From Avoscillospira_A sp052117125 (GTDB lineage: Bacteria; Bacillota; Clostridia; Oscillospirales; Oscillospiraceae), in contig NZ_JBQKJT010000008.1 in the NCBI RefSeq assembly GCF_052117125.1, forward strand, positions 94,581-158,580: a stretch of DNA of 64,000 bases, given 5' to 3'. The notes under the pieces were generated by a model. That model saw nothing but the letters and a program-made list of their open reading frames with translations, made no database searches and had not been told where the DNA came from. A program made the position numbers and the translations under genes. Every line of letters begins with the position of its first letter. Position 1 is the stretch's first letter. Shown here in pieces: positions 53,517 through 62,308 of the stretch.

Positions 53517-54941
53517 ATGAAAGAGAATCGAGGTTTGAGAAGAACATTGGAACAACAACGTAGCAACCAATCACCCAGCTCCAACAGTGAAAAGCTGGGC
53601 ACCATGCCTGTGGGCAAGCTGCTGTTCAACATGGCCCTGCCCATGATTATCGCCATGATTATCCAGGCATTGTATAATGTCGTGGACAGCATCTATGTAG
53701 CCAAAATCAGTGAGAACGCCCTGACGGCCGTCTCCCTGGCCTACCCCATGCAGACATTGATGATCGCCTTCAGCACCGGCCTGGGCGTGGGCATCAACTC
53801 GGTGGTCTCCCGCAGTCTGGGCGAGGGCGACCGCAAGAAAGCGGGATATGTGGCGCTCAACGGCATTTTCCTGATTACGCTGGTGGTCATCGTCTTTACT
53901 TTGGTAGGCATTTTCGGTTCCCGGGCCTTTATGGCCAGCCAGACGAACATTCCCGAGATTTTTGAAGGCGGTACTACCTATGTATCCATCTGTCTGATTC
54001 TATGCTGCTTCCAGTTCTTTGAGATCACCTTTGAACGGCTGCTGCAAGCCACAGGCCGTACCCTGGATACAATGATCTCCCAGGGTGTCGGCGCCGTCAT
54101 CAATATCATCTTTGACCCCATCCTGATTTTCGGCTACCTGGGCTTCCCGAAAATGGGCATCGCCGGCGCCGCCGCCGCCACAGTCTTCGGCCAGTTTATC
54201 GCCTGTGTCCTAGCCCTGATTTTCAACCTGCGGCGCAACAAGGAGCTGACCTTCTCCTTCCGAGGCTTCCGCCCCCGCTGGTCCATTCTCAAGCTGATTC
54301 TGGCCATCGGCGTGCCGTCGGTCATTATGCAGGCCATCGGCTCCGCGATGATCTTTGGTATGAACCGTATCCTCATGTCCTTCGTCTCCACGGCGGCAGC
54401 GGTCTTCGGTGTGTATTTCAAGCTGCAAAGCATCGTCTTTATGCCGGTGTTCGGCCTGAACAACGGCATGGTGCCCATCATCGCCTACAACTACGGCGCC
54501 CGGCACAGGGACCGCATGGTTCGCACCATGAAGCTGGCCGTCCTCACCGCCGTAGTCATGATGCTCATCGGCCTGGCTGTCATGCAGCTCTTCCCTTCCC
54601 AAATGCTGCTGCTCTTTGAAGCCGAGGAGAATATGCTGTTTATCGGCGTGCCGGCTCTGAAAACCCTCAGTCTGAGCTTTATTTTCGCCGGCTTCTGTAT
54701 TGTGATTTCGTCGGTATTCCAGGCCCTGGGCTTTGGTATCTACAGTCTGTTGGTGTCCTTTATCCGGCAGATCATTGTCCTGCTGCCGGCTGCGTATCTG
54801 CTGTCCCTTAGCGGCAATGTCAATCTGGTATGGTGGGCTTTCCCCATTGCAGAAATCGCCACGGTCCTTTGCTGTCTTCTGTTCCTCCAGCGCGTCAACC
54901 GCAAGGTTTTAAAACCCATGGAAAAGCCTGCAATGGCCTGA
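53517..54941 (+). CDS. MATE family efflux transporter
   Basis: 474 residues if read from ATG 53517; that start lacks a ribosome site and would be nearly leaderless given the promoter. TTG 53547 or ATG 53604 (MPVGKLLFNMALPMII) are alternatives, and the conserved part begins there. Twelve TM helices, VSLAYPMQTLMIAFSTGLGVGINSVVSRSLGEG and the repeated GLNNGMVPIIAYNYGA of the second half are MATE hallmarks. Exports drugs or metabolites using Na+ or H+; substrate not predictable. A monocistronic unit. Confidence 0.9.
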   Translation: MKENRGLRRTLEQQRSNQSPSSNSEKLGTMPVGKLLFNMALPMIIAMIIQALYNVVDSIYVAKISENALTAVSLAYPMQTLMIAFSTGLGVGINSVVSRSLGEGDRKKAGYVALNGIFLITLVVIVFTLVGIFGSRAFMASQTNIPEIFEGGTTYVSICLILCCFQFFEITFERLLQATGRTLDTMISQGVGAVINIIFDPILIFGYLGFPKMGIAGAAAATVFGQFIACVLALIFNLRRNKELTFSFRGFRPRWSILKLILAIGVPSVIMQAIGSAMIFGMNRILMSFVSTAAAVFGVYFKLQSIVFMPVFGLNNGMVPIIAYNYGARHRDRMVRTMKLAVLTAVVMMLIGLAVMQLFPSQMLLLFEAEENMLFIGVPALKTLSLSFIFAGFCIVISSVFQALGFGIYSLLVSFIRQIIVLLPAAYLLSLSGNVNLVWWAFPIAEIATVLCCLLFLQRVNRKVLKPMEKPAMA

Positions 54942-55016
54942 TCACGCAGCAGGAAACCGTGTAAAAGAGGCGGCCTTGCGCCTCGTTCACATTCCATTAC
55001 CGGCCCGCGAGCGATA

Positions 55017-55054
55017 CAAAACGCCCAACTCCCCATGGGGAGTTGGGCGTTTTG
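55017..55054. terminator. 38-bp perfect palindrome, bidirectional terminator
   Basis: CAAAACGCCCAACTCCCC and its exact complement, meeting at CCATGG. It terminates the MATE gene and the opposing small acidic-protein gene. Confidence 0.85.
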
Positions 55055-55058
55055 ACCA

Positions 55059-55091
55059 GGGGATGCTGTATTTGCAGCATCCCCCATTTTA
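55059..55091 (-). terminator. Second terminator hairpin
   Basis: GGGGATGCTG (55059-55068) pairs with CAGCATCCCC (55075-55084), next to the stop of the small acidic gene. Confidence 0.65.
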
Positions 55092-55093
55092 AT

Positions 55094-55318
55094 TCAATCC
55101 AATAGCTCCAGGACCTCATCCATCATATCTTCCAGGTCCTCATGCTCCTCGGCCCAGGTCTCATAGGCTTCGCTGTTCATGTCCGCCGGTTCCTGCCGGT
55201 CCAAGTCCGCCAAACGGTCCCGCAATTCCTCGAGACACGCCCGCAGCTGGTCCTCGTCCATGTCTGCGAAGTCCAGCTCCTCCGGCTCGCCGCCGGGAAA
55301 GGCTACGATTTCACCCAT
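55094..55318 (-). CDS. Small acidic protein of unknown function (74 aa)
   Basis: 74 residues, over 35% Asp/Glu, with MDEDQLRACLEELRDRLADLD and a second helix ending DEVLELLD, so probably a helical hairpin. No known family. It is 9 bp after pepD on the same strand, and an ACGGCC-rich site rather than AGGAGG precedes it, so coupling to pepD translation is likely. Confidence 0.7.
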   Translation of the reverse strand: MGEIVAFPGGEPEELDFADMDEDQLRACLEELRDRLADLDRQEPADMNSEAYETWAEEHEDLEDMMDEVLELLD

Positions 55319-55327
55319 GACCGGCCC

Positions 55328-56764
55328 TCACTTGCTGCGCCGCAGCAGTTCGGTCACAAAGGCGTACACCCGCTGGACCGATGCGATGCTCATGCGCTCC
55401 CGGGAAGAGTGGATGTCCTTCAGGTCCGGACCGATGGAGACGCAGTCCAGGCCCGGCATCTTGCCGGAGAACAGACCGCACTCCAAACCGGCGTGAATGG
55501 CTTCGATCTCCGGTTCCCGTCCATACTGCTCCCGGAACAGTTCCACCATCTTCTCCCGCAGGGGGGAATGCTCCAAGTAGGCCCAGCCGGGATAGTCACC
55601 GCTGAACTCCACCGTACCGCCCAACTGCTCCACCAGGCAGAGAATCTTGTCCTGCATCATACGCTTCTGGGATTCCACGCTGCTGCGGATGCTGTAGGAG
55701 GCCAGGACGCTGTCGCCCTCGGTGGACAAAACGCCCAGATTCAGCGACGTCTGCACCAGTCCGTCAATATCGGCGCTCATGACCTGGACACCGTTGGGCG
55801 TGCAGGTCAGCAGCGTCATCACACGGGTCGTGGAAGCCTTGTCCATAGCCGGGGCCGTATCGGCGGATGTCACTGTCAGACGCAGTTTCCCATCCGTGAC
55901 CCGGAACTCATTTTGCAGGTCCCGCTCCAGCTCCGTCCAGGCAGTCCGGACCGCTGCCTCATCGGAGACGATGACATGGGCCACGGCATTGGCGGGAATG
56001 ACGTTATCCTTGACGCCGCCCCGCACCGACACAATGCGCAGGTCCGATACTGCGGCCGCAGCCCGCAGGACCCGGCCCAGAATGACATTGGCATTGGCCC
56101 GGCCCTTGTGGATTTCCACACCGGAGTGACCACCCTGGAGCCCTTCGACACTTACATGGAGTCCTGCACCGTGGAACCCTTCCCGGGTCACCGGCAGAGT
56201 GCAATGGGCGCGGCAGCCGCCGGCACAGCTGACGGTAAACACGCCCTCCACCTCAGAGTCGATATTCAGCAGCATCCGGCCCTGGAGAGGCGAAACGTCC
56301 AGCTCCATGGCCCCCAGCATCCCCACCTCCTCGTCGGTGGTAAACACCGCCTCGATACGGGGGTGCTGCAAGGTGTTGTCGTCAAGAATGGCCATGGCCA
56401 TGGCCACGGCGATGCCGTCGTCGCCGCCCAGGGTAGTACCCTTGGCGTAGACCCAATCGCCGTCCACCGCCAAGTCCAGACCCTCGGTGACCAGATCCTT
56501 CCGGCAGTCGGCATCCTTCTCACAAACCATATCCAGGTGGCCCTGGATAATCATGGCCGGAGCATTCTCATAGCCGGGGGTTGCCGGCTTGATAATAATC
56601 ACATTATTGGCGCTGTCCTGGTGATATTCCAGTCCCCGCTCCTTGGCAAAGGCCACACACCAGTCGCTGATGGCCTTCGTATGAAAAGAACCGTGGGGAA
56701 TGGCGCACATATCCTCAAACAGCGCAAAAACCCGCTTCGGCTCCAGATGTTCCAATACTCTCAT
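55328..56764 (-). CDS. pepD: Aminoacyl-histidine dipeptidase (M20/PepD)
   Basis: 478 residues from ATG 56764 (AAAGGAGA). M20 metal-site motifs IIQGHLDMV, TTLGGDDGIAVA and TDEEVGMLGA, dimerisation lid domain about 200-390, and AIHAGLECGLFSGKMPGLDCVSIGP near the end. Cleaves dipeptides, including Xaa-His, in the cytoplasm. Downstream of an oligopeptide transporter gene on the same strand, which fits peptide uptake and use. Confidence 0.92.
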   Translation of the reverse strand: MRVLEHLEPKRVFALFEDMCAIPHGSFHTKAISDWCVAFAKERGLEYHQDSANNVIIIKPATPGYENAPAMIIQGHLDMVCEKDADCRKDLVTEGLDLAVDGDWVYAKGTTLGGDDGIAVAMAMAILDDNTLQHPRIEAVFTTDEEVGMLGAMELDVSPLQGRMLLNIDSEVEGVFTVSCAGGCRAHCTLPVTREGFHGAGLHVSVEGLQGGHSGVEIHKGRANANVILGRVLRAAAAVSDLRIVSVRGGVKDNVIPANAVAHVIVSDEAAVRTAWTELERDLQNEFRVTDGKLRLTVTSADTAPAMDKASTTRVMTLLTCTPNGVQVMSADIDGLVQTSLNLGVLSTEGDSVLASYSIRSSVESQKRMMQDKILCLVEQLGGTVEFSGDYPGWAYLEHSPLREKMVELFREQYGREPEIEAIHAGLECGLFSGKMPGLDCVSIGPDLKDIHSSRERMSIASVQRVYAFVTELLRRSK

Positions 56765-56788
56765 GGTTTTGTATCTCCTTTCCGCGGC

Positions 56789-57136
56789 TCAATGCCGCAG
56801 GCGGTAACGGCCGTCGGGCGTCTTGTCCAGCAGCCGCTGCTCCGTCATATAGTCCGCCAACTCCCGGGCAAACGCCGCCGGGTCGCTGACGGTGATCCGG
56901 TGGCGGGACCAGGGCTGACCGCCCCGCAGACCCGTCACCAGACGGGTCATGTCCTGCAACGCCACCGTGTCATGCTGTTTCAGATACCGCCGCACCCGGC
57001 CCGCGCCGCGGCTCAGCAAAATCCGCCGCAAATCGTCGGCCTGGGTCATGGACCGGCGCAGTCCCCATCCATAGAGGATGGCCGTCACCACCGCAAAGGC
57101 GGCAATGCCCAGGAGGATTTCCCCCTTACCCATCAC
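56789..57136 (-). CDS. Small membrane-anchored protein of unknown function (115 aa)
   Basis: Start ATG 57136 overlaps the PqqD-like gene's stop. N-terminal TM (ILLGIAAFAVVTAILYGWGL) then a charged domain with RRILLSRGAGRVRRYLKQHDTVALQDMTRLV, possibly winged-helix-like, ending YRLRH. No family recognised. Coupled to the PqqD-like gene. Confidence 0.65.
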   Translation of the reverse strand: MMGKGEILLGIAAFAVVTAILYGWGLRRSMTQADDLRRILLSRGAGRVRRYLKQHDTVALQDMTRLVTGLRGGQPWSRHRITVSDPAAFARELADYMTEQRLLDKTPDGRYRLRH

Positions 57137-57489
57137 TTCACCCGGTCCTTTCCCGGAAAAAGGATGAAGCGGTTATTGCGCAGCGTCTGCATATACTGGA
57201 CCAGCCGGTCATAGAGCGGCTCGGCCTCGTCGCCGAAGTGGTCCCGCATGGCGTCGGCCAGCTGGCCCACGTCCTTTTTTCCGTCGATCTGCTGCCACAG
57301 ATAGCTGCCGTAGCGGTCCAGATGGATGTGGCTGATCCGGGGCGTGTGGAAGAATTTCTGGGCGATGGCGGCATAAAAGCCCTTATGGACCATGTGGACC
57401 GTCACCAGACCGTCTCTGTCGGCAGTCCATTCAAACTCCGGGTTATAAACCGGCACAAAATCAAGATAATTCTTCGTTTTTTTTGCCAT
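57133..57489 (-). CDS. PqqD family protein
   Basis: 118 residues from ATG 57489 (GGAAGGAGGT). Typical PqqD fold: FHTPRISHIHLDRYGSYLWQQIDGKKDVGQLADAMRDHFGDEAEPLYDRLVQYMQTL. PqqD/RRE proteins bind precursor peptides or partner enzymes in peptide modification, but no radical SAM enzyme is next to it. Stand-alone PqqD proteins like this are common in Clostridia with unknown role. Between an OPT transporter and a small membrane protein. Confidence 0.85.
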   Translation of the reverse strand: MAKKTKNYLDFVPVYNPEFEWTADRDGLVTVHMVHKGFYAAIAQKFFHTPRISHIHLDRYGSYLWQQIDGKKDVGQLADAMRDHFGDEAEPLYDRLVQYMQTLRNNRFILFPGKDRVK

Positions 57490-57569
57490 GAAGACCTCCT
57501 TCCAGGCCAAAGGCCGGACCATATACCTTTAGTATACAGCCCGGCCCGGTCAGTTGCAATCGTTAAAAT

Positions 57570-59486
57570 TTACTTTTTTCTGCCGCGCAGGGCGAAGCGG
57601 TACAGCGTGAACAGCAGCAGGGCAAAAACAATCAGGCCGCCGATGTTGCCAATGTCCAGTATGCCGCTGATGTCCAGAGCGTCGCCGACGGTGCCGGCAC
57701 CCATGGGGATGACGGCCAGGACGGCCAGCAGGATACCCACAATGCCCTCACCAGCAATGAGACCGGAGGAATAGAGGACGCCGGACTGAACGCAGTCGTT
57801 CTTCTCCTTTTCGGAAGCGTACTTGCGCTTCTCCAGATACCAGCGGAGCAGGCCGCCCAGCATCATGGGCACGGACAGGTAGATGGGCAGATACAGGCCG
57901 ATGGCGAAGGGCAGCACCGGAATGTGGAGGACCTCCACCACAATGGCAATGAACACGCCGGTGAAAACCAGATTCCAGGGCAAATCGCCGCCCATGACGC
58001 CCTCGACGATCATCTTCATGAGGACCGCCTGGGGTGCGGGCAATGCTTCGGTACCGTAGCCGCCCCAGGCCTTGCTCAGCAGATACAGAATCGCGCCGAT
58101 GGCCAGGGCGGACACCAGTACGCCGATGAGCTCGCCAATCTGCTGGTTGCGGGGGGTGGAACCCACCAGGAAGCCGGTTTTCAGGTCCTGGGAGGTATCG
58201 CCGGCGATGGCAGCAATAACACAGATGATACCGCCGATAACAATGGCGGCAATCATGCCGTCCATTCCCGCCGTTCCCGTGGCTTTCAGCAGCAGCGTGG
58301 AGATCAGCAGTGTCGCGATGGCCATTCCGGATACGGGATTGTTGGAAGAGCCGATCAGGCCCACCATCCGGGAGGACACAGTGGCAAAGAAGAAACCGAA
58401 GAGGATGACAATGAGGGCGGAGCCGAAGTTCAGGGGGATGGCGGGCACCAGCCACAGAATCAAGGCAATGACCACCACGGCAATCAGCACCACCGTCATG
58501 GGCAGGTCCTGCTCGGTCCGCAGCGCGCTCTTGGTCCGGCCCTTACCGTAGTCACCCAAGGCTTCCTTGAAGGTCCGGACGATCAGAGGCAGAGACTTGA
58601 TCAGGCTCAAGACGCCGCCGCAGGCCACGGCGCCCGCACCGATGTACCGGAGGAAGCTGCCCCACAGGTTGGACACGCCGCCGGGGGCCGCGATCAGCTC
58701 ATTGACGGTCTTGGTGGCGGGGTATAGAATGGCGTCGCCGCCAAAGAGAACCATCAGGGGCATGAGAACAAACCAGCCCAGGACGCCGCCGGCAAACAGA
58801 TAGCTGGACACCTGTGCACCGCAGATATAGCCCACACCGGCCAGGGCGGGCAGCACATCGATGCCGATGCCGGAGCCTTTGAAGCCGGGGATATCGTAGG
58901 TGATCTCACTGGGGAACACCTTGAGTCCATCGGCTACAAACTTGTAGAAAGCTGCAATGCCCAAACCGCTGAACACGGTGGAGGCTTTGGCGCCGCCCTC
59001 CTCACCGGCCATAAGGACCTCGGCGCAGGCCTGTCCCTCGGGGTATGCCAGGACGCCGTGCTCCTTGACAATGAGAGCCGAACGCAGCGGAATCATCATA
59101 AAGACGCCCAATGCACCGCCGCAGAGGGCGATGAGGCCGATGGTCACCAGGGAGGGCGCGTCACAGAGACCGTCCTTGGCCCACATGAAGAGGGCCGGCA
59201 AAGTGAAAATGGCGCCGGCGGCCACGGATTCACCGGCAGAGCCGATGGTCTGGACCATGTTGTTTTCCAGAATGGAGTTGCGGCGCAAAATGCCGCGGAT
59301 GATGCCCATGGAGATGACAGCCGCCGGGATGGAGGCAGAGACGGTCATACCCACGCGCAAGCCCAGATAGGCGTTGGCACCGCCGAAAATAATAGCCAGC
59401 AGAGCGCCCAGGACAATGGACACCACGGTAAATTCCGGCATGATCTTCTCGGCGGGAACGTAGGGCTTAAACGGTTTGTTGTCCAA
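57570..59486 (-). CDS. OPT family oligopeptide transporter
   Basis: 638 residues, about 15 TM helices. N-terminal PEFTVVSIVLGALLAIIFGGANAYLGLRVGMTVSASIPAAVISMGI and EGQACAEVLMAGEEGG are typical of the bacterial OPT (YSL-like) family, which imports oligopeptides or metal chelates. The start is ATG 59486, with a GGGAACG-type site. First gene of the transporter-PqqD-PepD run; gap to the PqqD gene is 80 bp. Confidence 0.9.
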   Translation of the reverse strand: MDNKPFKPYVPAEKIMPEFTVVSIVLGALLAIIFGGANAYLGLRVGMTVSASIPAAVISMGIIRGILRRNSILENNMVQTIGSAGESVAAGAIFTLPALFMWAKDGLCDAPSLVTIGLIALCGGALGVFMMIPLRSALIVKEHGVLAYPEGQACAEVLMAGEEGGAKASTVFSGLGIAAFYKFVADGLKVFPSEITYDIPGFKGSGIGIDVLPALAGVGYICGAQVSSYLFAGGVLGWFVLMPLMVLFGGDAILYPATKTVNELIAAPGGVSNLWGSFLRYIGAGAVACGGVLSLIKSLPLIVRTFKEALGDYGKGRTKSALRTEQDLPMTVVLIAVVVIALILWLVPAIPLNFGSALIVILFGFFFATVSSRMVGLIGSSNNPVSGMAIATLLISTLLLKATGTAGMDGMIAAIVIGGIICVIAAIAGDTSQDLKTGFLVGSTPRNQQIGELIGVLVSALAIGAILYLLSKAWGGYGTEALPAPQAVLMKMIVEGVMGGDLPWNLVFTGVFIAIVVEVLHIPVLPFAIGLYLPIYLSVPMMLGGLLRWYLEKRKYASEKEKNDCVQSGVLYSSGLIAGEGIVGILLAVLAVIPMGAGTVGDALDISGILDIGNIGGLIVFALLLFTLYRFALRGRKK

Positions 59487-59516
59487 ATTCAGTCGTTCCC
59501 TTCTGTTATTTTCTTC

Positions 59517-59567
59517 CCCACTGATATGCTACAGCAATTAGTTAAAGAACATATGTACATCAGTGGG
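59517..59567. repeat. Inverted repeat upstream of the OPT gene
   Basis: CCCACTGAT (59517-59525) and ATCAGTGGG (59559-59567) are 33 bp apart in the 5' region of the OPT gene. It could be an operator or leader hairpin. Confidence 0.45.
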
Positions 59568-59804
59568 AGACCATTCTACCCCATGCAACAGGCTGCCGTC
59601 AAGCAATTTTAGATTTTTGGCAGAAAAAAGTCGGAATTACCACATATTTCTTGCATTACATCAATATCAAATTAAATAAAAATAGTGTTTTACAGCAAGG
59701 GAAAAGAATGGTACGATAACAGCAGTACCACACAATTGTGCCTATGGCTCCGGCCGGTCTACTTGTCAACATTGCGCGGTACTGCCTGAAACGTAAAGGA
59801 GCGG
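59568..59804 (+). promoter_or_regulatory. Intergenic gap with promoter for the HD hydrolase gene
   Basis: TTTACA (59689-59694) and TACGAT (59712-59717) with 17-bp spacing. The rest is AT-rich with no gene seen. Confidence 0.5.
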
Positions 59805-60356
59805 ATGCAAATGGAGACCATCACCACCTATACCGGCGTAGAATTTGCGCCCCGGGACCCGGACCCCATGGGTGTGTCCCTGCTGGACATCGCCCACGCC
59901 TTGTCGCTGCTGTGTCGGGGCAACGGCCATGTCACGCACTTCTATTCCGTGGGGCAGCACAGCCTCAACTGTGCCAGGGAGGCGGCGGCCCGGGCGTATA
60001 CGCCATTGGTACAGCTGGGGTGTCTGCTGCACGATGCCAGCGAAGCCTATCTGTGCGATATTCCCCGGCCCCTGAAGGCCGCCATGGAATCCTACCGACA
60101 GGACGAAGCCCGGCTCCAAGGCTGTATCGAACGGGTACTGCTGCCCGCTCCCCTGTCGGAGACGGACCGGGCCCAGATCAAGACCATTGATGATGATCTG
60201 CTGTATACGGAACTGCCCCGGCTGCTGGGCCGGTCCGATATCGTTCCGACGCCCTTGGCCGCCGACCCGGACCTCAATACGCGGCCCTTTACCCAGGTGG
60301 AACAGGATTTTTTGAACCTGTATCACCAGCTGTTGGCCGTGTGTACATCGGGGTAA
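59805..60356 (+). CDS. HD-domain phosphohydrolase (YfbR/phage-type)
   Basis: 183 residues from ATG 59805; ATG 59811 fits AAAGGAGCGG better. HD motifs: HVTHFYSVGQHSLNCA, CLLHDASEAYLCDIPRPLK and a later Asp in IDDDLLYTELP. Related to YfbR 5'-nucleotidases and phage HD hydrolases. Probably acts on nucleotides. Monocistronic, followed by a strong terminator. Confidence 0.82.
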   Translation: MQMETITTYTGVEFAPRDPDPMGVSLLDIAHALSLLCRGNGHVTHFYSVGQHSLNCAREAAARAYTPLVQLGCLLHDASEAYLCDIPRPLKAAMESYRQDEARLQGCIERVLLPAPLSETDRAQIKTIDDDLLYTELPRLLGRSDIVPTPLAADPDLNTRPFTQVEQDFLNLYHQLLAVCTSG

Positions 60357-60386
60357 CGCAGTTTTTGTTTGATTCCGTTTGAATGC

Positions 60387-60428
60387 GCCGGGGGACGATA
60401 TTCCAATCGTCCCCCGGTGTTTTTTCTC
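60387..60428 (+). terminator. Terminator after the HD hydrolase gene
   Basis: CCGGGGGACGAT pairs with ATCGTCCCCCGG, then TGTTTTTT. Confidence 0.88.
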
Positions 60429-60515
60429 TTTTTATGGGATTGTGATGTAACCTTTTTCCATGGATTGCGAGTAGATAGACGAGGACCCCTGACAAACGGA
60501 GAGAGGAGGAATTGG

Positions 60516-61073
60516 ATGGAGGACGCCTGTATTGTCGATCTCTATTGGGCCAGATCCGAAACAGCCGTCGCGGAAACCGCTAAAAAGTATGGAACCTATT
60601 GTTATTCCATTGCCCATGCCATTCTCACCAACGCCGAGGACGCGGAAGAAAGCGTCAACGATACCTACCTGGATGCCTGGAACAGTATGCCGCCGCACCG
60701 TCCGGCCATTCTGGCCACGTTTCTGGGAAAAATCACACGTCGGATTTCCATTGACAAATGGCGGGCCCGCAGCGCGGAAAAACGCGGCGGCGGCGAACTG
60801 CCCCTGGCGTTGTCGGAATTGGCCGATTGTATCCCATCCGGTAAGACCGTGGAGCAGGAGGTGACAGATGCAGAACTGGAAGCCGCAATCAACCGTTTTG
60901 TTCTGTCTTTGCCCTTGACCCGGCGGCGGGTATTTCTCTGCCGGTATTGGTATCTCGATTCCATTGCTGCCATTTCCAAACAGTTTGGACTATCTCAAAG
61001 CAGCGTGAAAGTGATGCTGCATCGGACCCGCAAAGCGCTGCGAACTTATTTAGAACAGGAGGGAACCCTTTGA
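60516..61073 (+). CDS. ECF-like RNA polymerase sigma factor
   Basis: 185 residues from ATG 60516 (GAGAGGAGG). Region 2 (YGTYCYSIAHAILTNAEDAEESVNDTYLDAWNSMP..) and region 4 (LSLPLTRRRVFLCRYWYLDSIAAISKQFGLSQSSVKVMLHRTRKALRTYL) with a short linker. It overlaps the next, membrane gene, so a sigma/anti-sigma pair is likely. The signal is unknown. Confidence 0.88.
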   Translation: MEDACIVDLYWARSETAVAETAKKYGTYCYSIAHAILTNAEDAEESVNDTYLDAWNSMPPHRPAILATFLGKITRRISIDKWRARSAEKRGGGELPLALSELADCIPSGKTVEQEVTDAELEAAINRFVLSLPLTRRRVFLCRYWYLDSIAAISKQFGLSQSSVKVMLHRTRKALRTYLEQEGTL

Positions 61074-62107
61074 TCACCAGCCATCAGATTTTCAATGCCA
61101 TTGGAGCGGTCAGTGATGCAGCCATCCTCGACGCAAAATCCCATACCGGTTCCAAGTCCCGCCACCGGATGAAGTGGGGCGCGTTGGCCGCGTGCCTGTG
61201 CCTGACGTTCTTTCTGGTCATACCGGCCATGGCCGCCACAATTCCCACTTTTTACAATGTGCTTTATGAGATTTCCCCGTCTACAGCACAGTTTTTCAAA
61301 CCGGTTCAAATGTCCTGTGAGGACCATGGAATTCGTATGGAGGTGGTGGCGTCCTACCTCCATACGGACACCGCTGAGATTTATATCGCCATGCAGGATT
61401 TGGAGGGCGACCGGTTGAGTGCGTCGGCGGACCTGTTTGACAGCTATTCCATCCACACGCCATTTGACTGTTCTTCCCACTGTGTATTGGCTGGCTATGA
61501 CGCGGATACGAAAACCGCAACCTTTCTTATTACGGTGGAACAGTGGAATCAGCGCAAAATCACGGGGGAAAAGCTCACCTTTTCTGTCCGGCAGTTTTTG
61601 GGCCGCAAAGAAGACCATGCGGGAACCATTTTGGATTTGGGTACCGTTGCTCTCAACAGCACCGCACAACTGGTGGAGCTGCGCGGATTGGACGGTGGCC
61701 TTGCTACGGACTGGGAAGCGGATGGTATGCCGCAGCGTCTCCCGGCGCTACAACCCGGTAACCCCCTGGCCTCCCCTGCCGACGGCGTTACGCTGACGGG
61801 CGTCGGGTATCTTGACAGAGCTCTCCATGTGCAGATTTATTTTGAGGATATTCTCAAAACCGATCGTCACGGATTTATCAGTCTGGTGAACAAGCGTACC
61901 GGGGAACGGGTGGAGTCCTGCGGCTCCCTGTCGTTCTTTGACGAAGCGCATACGGGTTCTTATACGGATTTCGTCTTTTCCGACATTCCCGTAGAACAGC
62001 TGGGCAGTTATGAATTGTATGGGGAATTTGTGACTTCTTCCGGGTGCATCCAAGGGAATTGGAGTGTTACCTTTCCCATCCAAACGATGGACACGGCCAC
62101 ACCTTGA
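61070..62107 (+). CDS. Probable anti-sigma factor / DUF4179-like membrane protein
   Basis: 345 residues from a TTG at 61070 that overlaps the sigma stop (TTGA); AGGAGG lies 7 nt upstream, so TTG is preferred. Residues 1-33 cytoplasmic, a TM at about 36-56 (WGALAACLCLTFFLVIPAMAA), then a large external beta-rich domain like DUF4179 (IYIAMQDLEGDRL...). Translational coupling and topology suggest it holds the sigma factor at the membrane. Confidence 0.75.
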   Translation: MITSHQIFNAIGAVSDAAILDAKSHTGSKSRHRMKWGALAACLCLTFFLVIPAMAATIPTFYNVLYEISPSTAQFFKPVQMSCEDHGIRMEVVASYLHTDTAEIYIAMQDLEGDRLSASADLFDSYSIHTPFDCSSHCVLAGYDADTKTATFLITVEQWNQRKITGEKLTFSVRQFLGRKEDHAGTILDLGTVALNSTAQLVELRGLDGGLATDWEADGMPQRLPALQPGNPLASPADGVTLTGVGYLDRALHVQIYFEDILKTDRHGFISLVNKRTGERVESCGSLSFFDEAHTGSYTDFVFSDIPVEQLGSYELYGEFVTSSGCIQGNWSVTFPIQTMDTATP

Positions 62108-62129
62108 ATGACGCCGCCGCATTCATCAC

Positions 62130-62178
62130 ACACAGAAGTCCCCGCGGGAAGCATTGCCTTCCGCGGGGACTTCTGTGT
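62130..62178 (+). repeat. Long hairpin after the anti-sigma gene
   Basis: ACACAGAAGTCCCCGCGG and its complement (62161-62178) form a long stem without a T-run. It possibly stabilises or ends the sigma-operon transcript. Confidence 0.6.
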
Positions 62179-62308
62179 ATGGTACGGCACACACCCAAAC
62201 AGCGGAAAACGTTAGAAACTCCCGCCGCAACAAAACGCGTCTTTACTTTCATTGGCGGTTTGTTGTATATTGCAGTCAGAAACAACGCTGGATACGGGAG
62301 GCGATTCC

